A stretch of 8,402 bases of DNA from an uncultured Lachnospiraceae bacterium (GTDB lineage: Bacteria > Bacillota > Clostridia > Lachnospirales > Lachnospiraceae). The stretch covers positions 1 through 8,402 of the forward strand of contig CAJOQS010000180.1 in the NCBI GenBank assembly GCA_905236925.1, written 5' to 3'. The notes under the pieces were generated by a model. The model made no database searches. It was given only the letters and a program-made list of their open reading frames with translations, and was not told the origin of the DNA. Below are positions 7,187 through 8,402 of the stretch, piece after piece (the first letter of the stretch is position 1; the number at the start of each line of letters is the position of its first letter). Position numbers and translations under genes: made by a program.

Positions 7187-8165
7187 TGAGCAGGAGATAA
7201 ACAAAACAGAAATGCAGACTGCTCCGGAAAAGAACGGCAAAAAGCAGAAGATCATGAAGATCGTCAAGGCGCTGTTTCTTGTCGCGGTTTTTGTATTCAT
7301 GGGAAGATACTTTTACAAAAACTGGGACGATATCAAGAGTCTCGACCTTGATCTGAACTGGGGTGTGTTCGCCGGTTCCATGCTGCTTTATTTCGCATAC
7401 AAGCTGACGCTTGCTTCTTTATGGCACTACATAACATGGCTTGATAAGGCTTCTATTAGATATCCGGATGCGATAACGGCATATCTTTATTCTATACTGG
7501 GCAAGTATATTCCGGGCAAGGTTTTCATGCTTGCGGCAAGGATCCCTGCCTATGAGGAAAAGGGCGTTCCGATGAGGAAAGTAACGGTATGCTTTCTTCT
7601 TGAGAATGTCTGCACTCTTCTCGGTGCCGGGTTCCTGTTCCTGATATCGCTGTTTTTCTTTCCCAACGATCTGCTGAAGGATTATTTTTTCGCGGTAGTG
7701 ATCTTTGTTGTAGTGTTCTTTATCTGCATCAACCCGAAGATCATAAACTTCTTCCTGCGAATAGCCGGAAAGCTGATGAAAAAGAATGACATGGAGATAC
7801 CCTTTAATTATCTCCAGATGATAAAGGTCGTGCTTCTGTTCATCTGTAACTGGCTTATAGTAGGAACCGGTTTCTACATGTTGATATGCTCGATCTATCC
7901 CCTGCCGATTTCTCAGTGGCTGTATGTCGGAGGAATATTCGGGCTTTCTGCTATCATAGGTATACTCAGCATATTCGCTCCGTCCGGGATCGGTGTGCGG
8001 GAAGGCATCCTGATACTGGGACTTAATCTGGTTATGCCTAACGAGTATTCAGTAATAATCAGTATAGTTTCAAGACTGTGGGCTACGATAGCGGAGCTGA
8101 TACTGATTCTTGCTGCATTTATTATAAATATGATAAAAAAGCGAAAGAACAGATTAGTCGTATAA
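7173..8165 (+). CDS. LPG_synthase_TM / flippase-like multi-spanning membrane protein
   Basis: A 330-aa protein with a hydrophilic, charged N-terminus (1-27) and about seven or eight membrane helices. Motifs of the lysylphosphatidylglycerol synthase membrane-region family (UPF0104/AglD-like) are visible: YLYSILGKYIPGKVF (104-118), the acidic LLEN (142-145), APSGIGVREG (269-278) and RLW (301-303). Family members include the flippase half of MprF and integral proteins in glycosylation loci. There is no soluble aminoacyl-transferase domain here, so it is not a full MprF. The role is probably lipid or lipid-linked sugar handling in the cytoplasmic membrane, inferred from family and neighbours. The ATG at 7173 is preferred because GGCGGAG (7161-7167) lies 5 nt upstream. 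An in-frame GTG at 7113 would add 20 residues (beginning MPCAVCKGGC), but its ribosome binding site would overlap the start codon. It is the last gene of the run, with no clear terminator after it. Confidence 0.85.
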   Translation: MEDVNEQEINKTEMQTAPEKNGKKQKIMKIVKALFLVAVFVFMGRYFYKNWDDIKSLDLDLNWGVFAGSMLLYFAYKLTLASLWHYITWLDKASIRYPDAITAYLYSILGKYIPGKVFMLAARIPAYEEKGVPMRKVTVCFLLENVCTLLGAGFLFLISLFFFPNDLLKDYFFAVVIFVVVFFICINPKIINFFLRIAGKLMKKNDMEIPFNYLQMIKVVLLFICNWLIVGTGFYMLICSIYPLPISQWLYVGGIFGLSAIIGILSIFAPSGIGVREGILILGLNLVMPNEYSVIISIVSRLWATIAELILILAAFIINMIKKRKNRLVV

Positions 8166-8320
8166 GAACGAAAAAATAGAGGAGTTTATGCAAAAAAGGA
8201 AAATGTGAAGAGTTGTATATACAACTGGCATAATTCTTTGCGGTGCAGAACCAAAAAACACAGCAAAATCAAGGGCTGAGAGGTTCCGAAAGAAATTTTC
8301 AAAAAAAGTTAAAAAAGTTG
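8166..8320 (+). other. Intergenic region with a well-formed RBS and six-codon ORF, no clear gene
   Basis: AGAGGAG stands in front of ATG 8188, but the frame is only MQKRKM before TGA at 8206-8208. After that stop the same frame stays open until TAA at about 8332, without another start. A GTG at 8205 would give a 24-codon ORF. None of these matches a known protein. They may be a decayed gene start, a leader peptide, or chance. No convincing terminator is visible for the upstream operon; the best candidate, GAACC/GGTTC about 29 nt apart, is too weak. Confidence 0.35.
8211..8226. promoter_or_regulatory. 16-nt perfect palindrome, operator-like
   Basis: AGTTGTATATACAACT is a perfect dyad with no spacer. 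The core TTGTATATACAA resembles operators of GntR-family repressors such as TreR (recalled, not searched). It overlaps the spacer of a weak candidate extended -10 (TGGCATAAT, 8226-8234), which lacks a -35. No regulator gene is in the window, so binding is speculative. Confidence 0.35.
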
Positions 8321-8349
8321 TTGACATATAAAAAATCGGGTGATATAAT
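8293..8349 (+). promoter_or_regulatory. Perfect-consensus strong promoter with phased A-tracts, stable-RNA type
   Basis: TTGACA (8321-8326), a 17-nt spacer, and TATAAT (8344-8349) with an extended -10 TG at 8341-8342. Upstream lie three A/T tracts, AAATTTT (8293-8299), A7 (8301-8307) and A6 (8311-8316), spaced about 9-10 bp, which suggests DNA curvature and an UP-element. Transcription should start near 8356. Such full-consensus promoters in Firmicutes commonly drive rRNA, tRNA or other stable RNAs. The transcript leaves the window, so its identity is unknown. Confidence 0.85.
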
Positions 8350-8356
8350 TCCTTTT

Positions 8357-8400
8357 GCTGACGCGAAAACGGAGGCAAGAGGAATTCGTTTTTAGTCGGC
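8357..8400 (+). other. Long hairpin at the 5' end of the transcript leaving the window
   Basis: GCTGAC (8357-8362) pairs with GTCGGC (8395-8400), and GAAAACG (8365-8371) with CGTTTTT (8387-8393). This gives 13 pairs including two G-U, with a small GC/A internal loop and a 15-nt apical loop that holds GGAGG-like purine-rich sequence. It starts almost exactly at the predicted transcription start. It could be an rRNA leader, a 5' stabilising hairpin or the start of a structured RNA. I do not recognise a known RNA family in the 45 nt available. Confidence 0.5.
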
Positions 8401-8402
8401 AC

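Noticed and set aside
8246..8287. Possible terminator formed by GAACC and GGTTC after the flippase-like gene
   Set aside because: Only 5 bp of stem with a loop of nearly 30 nt and no T-run directly after it on the + strand.
8154..8402. An 82-codon open frame on the - strand at the right edge
   Set aside because: Its sequence is the complement of A-tracts and the strong + strand promoter, giving Phe-rich low-complexity peptide; no family features are seen.

Overview
The window looks like a chromosomal piece of a Gram-positive anaerobe of the class Clostridia, most likely a Lachnospiraceae-type gut or rumen bacterium. This is inferred from a FolD of the clostridial type (FRPLP in place of the usual VQLPLP), strong AGGAGG-type ribosome binding sites, consensus sigma-A promoters with A-tract upstream regions, and moderate GC content. 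No species can be named from the sequence alone.

Left part (1-1611): the 3' end of a multi-spanning membrane protein on the + strand, then folD on the - strand. The two genes converge and overlap by 11 bp at their 3' ends. A perfect 9-bp hairpin inside the end of the membrane-protein gene is followed, in the folD direction, by a short T-run and may terminate folD.

Centre (1612-8165): a divergent intergenic region holds a near-consensus promoter (TTGAAA-17-TATAAT) for a four-gene + strand run. The genes encode (1) a 659-aa GT-C-like membrane protein that is a paralogue of the truncated gene at the left edge, (2) a DPM1/GtrB-type GT2 glycosyltransferase with two C-terminal membrane helices, (3) a 782-aa fusion of a polysaccharide pyruvyl transferase domain and an FrhB-like (coenzyme F420 hydrogenase beta subunit) domain, and (4) an LPG_synthase_TM/flippase-like membrane protein. 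Genes 1 to 3 lie 26 and 6 nt apart. A 75-nt gap with a hairpin and a possible arginine-rich leader ORF precedes gene 4. Together they read as a cell-surface glycan module. The GT2 would make a polyprenyl-phosphate sugar, the GT-C protein would use it outside the membrane, the fusion protein would modify a glycan, and the flippase-like protein would serve transport or lipid handling. The substrates are unknown.

Right edge (8166-8402): no convincing protein gene. It holds a well-formed ribosome binding site in front of a six-codon ORF, a 16-nt perfect palindrome, and a perfect-consensus promoter (TTGACA-17-TATAAT with TGn extension and phased A-tracts). Its transcript would begin with a long hairpin and leave the window. 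This looks like the promoter of a stable RNA (rRNA, tRNA or other structured RNA) lying just outside.

The most unusual items are the pyruvyl transferase/FrhB fusion, the FolD lacking two cyclohydrolase residues, and the terminator-like hairpin embedded in coding sequence.
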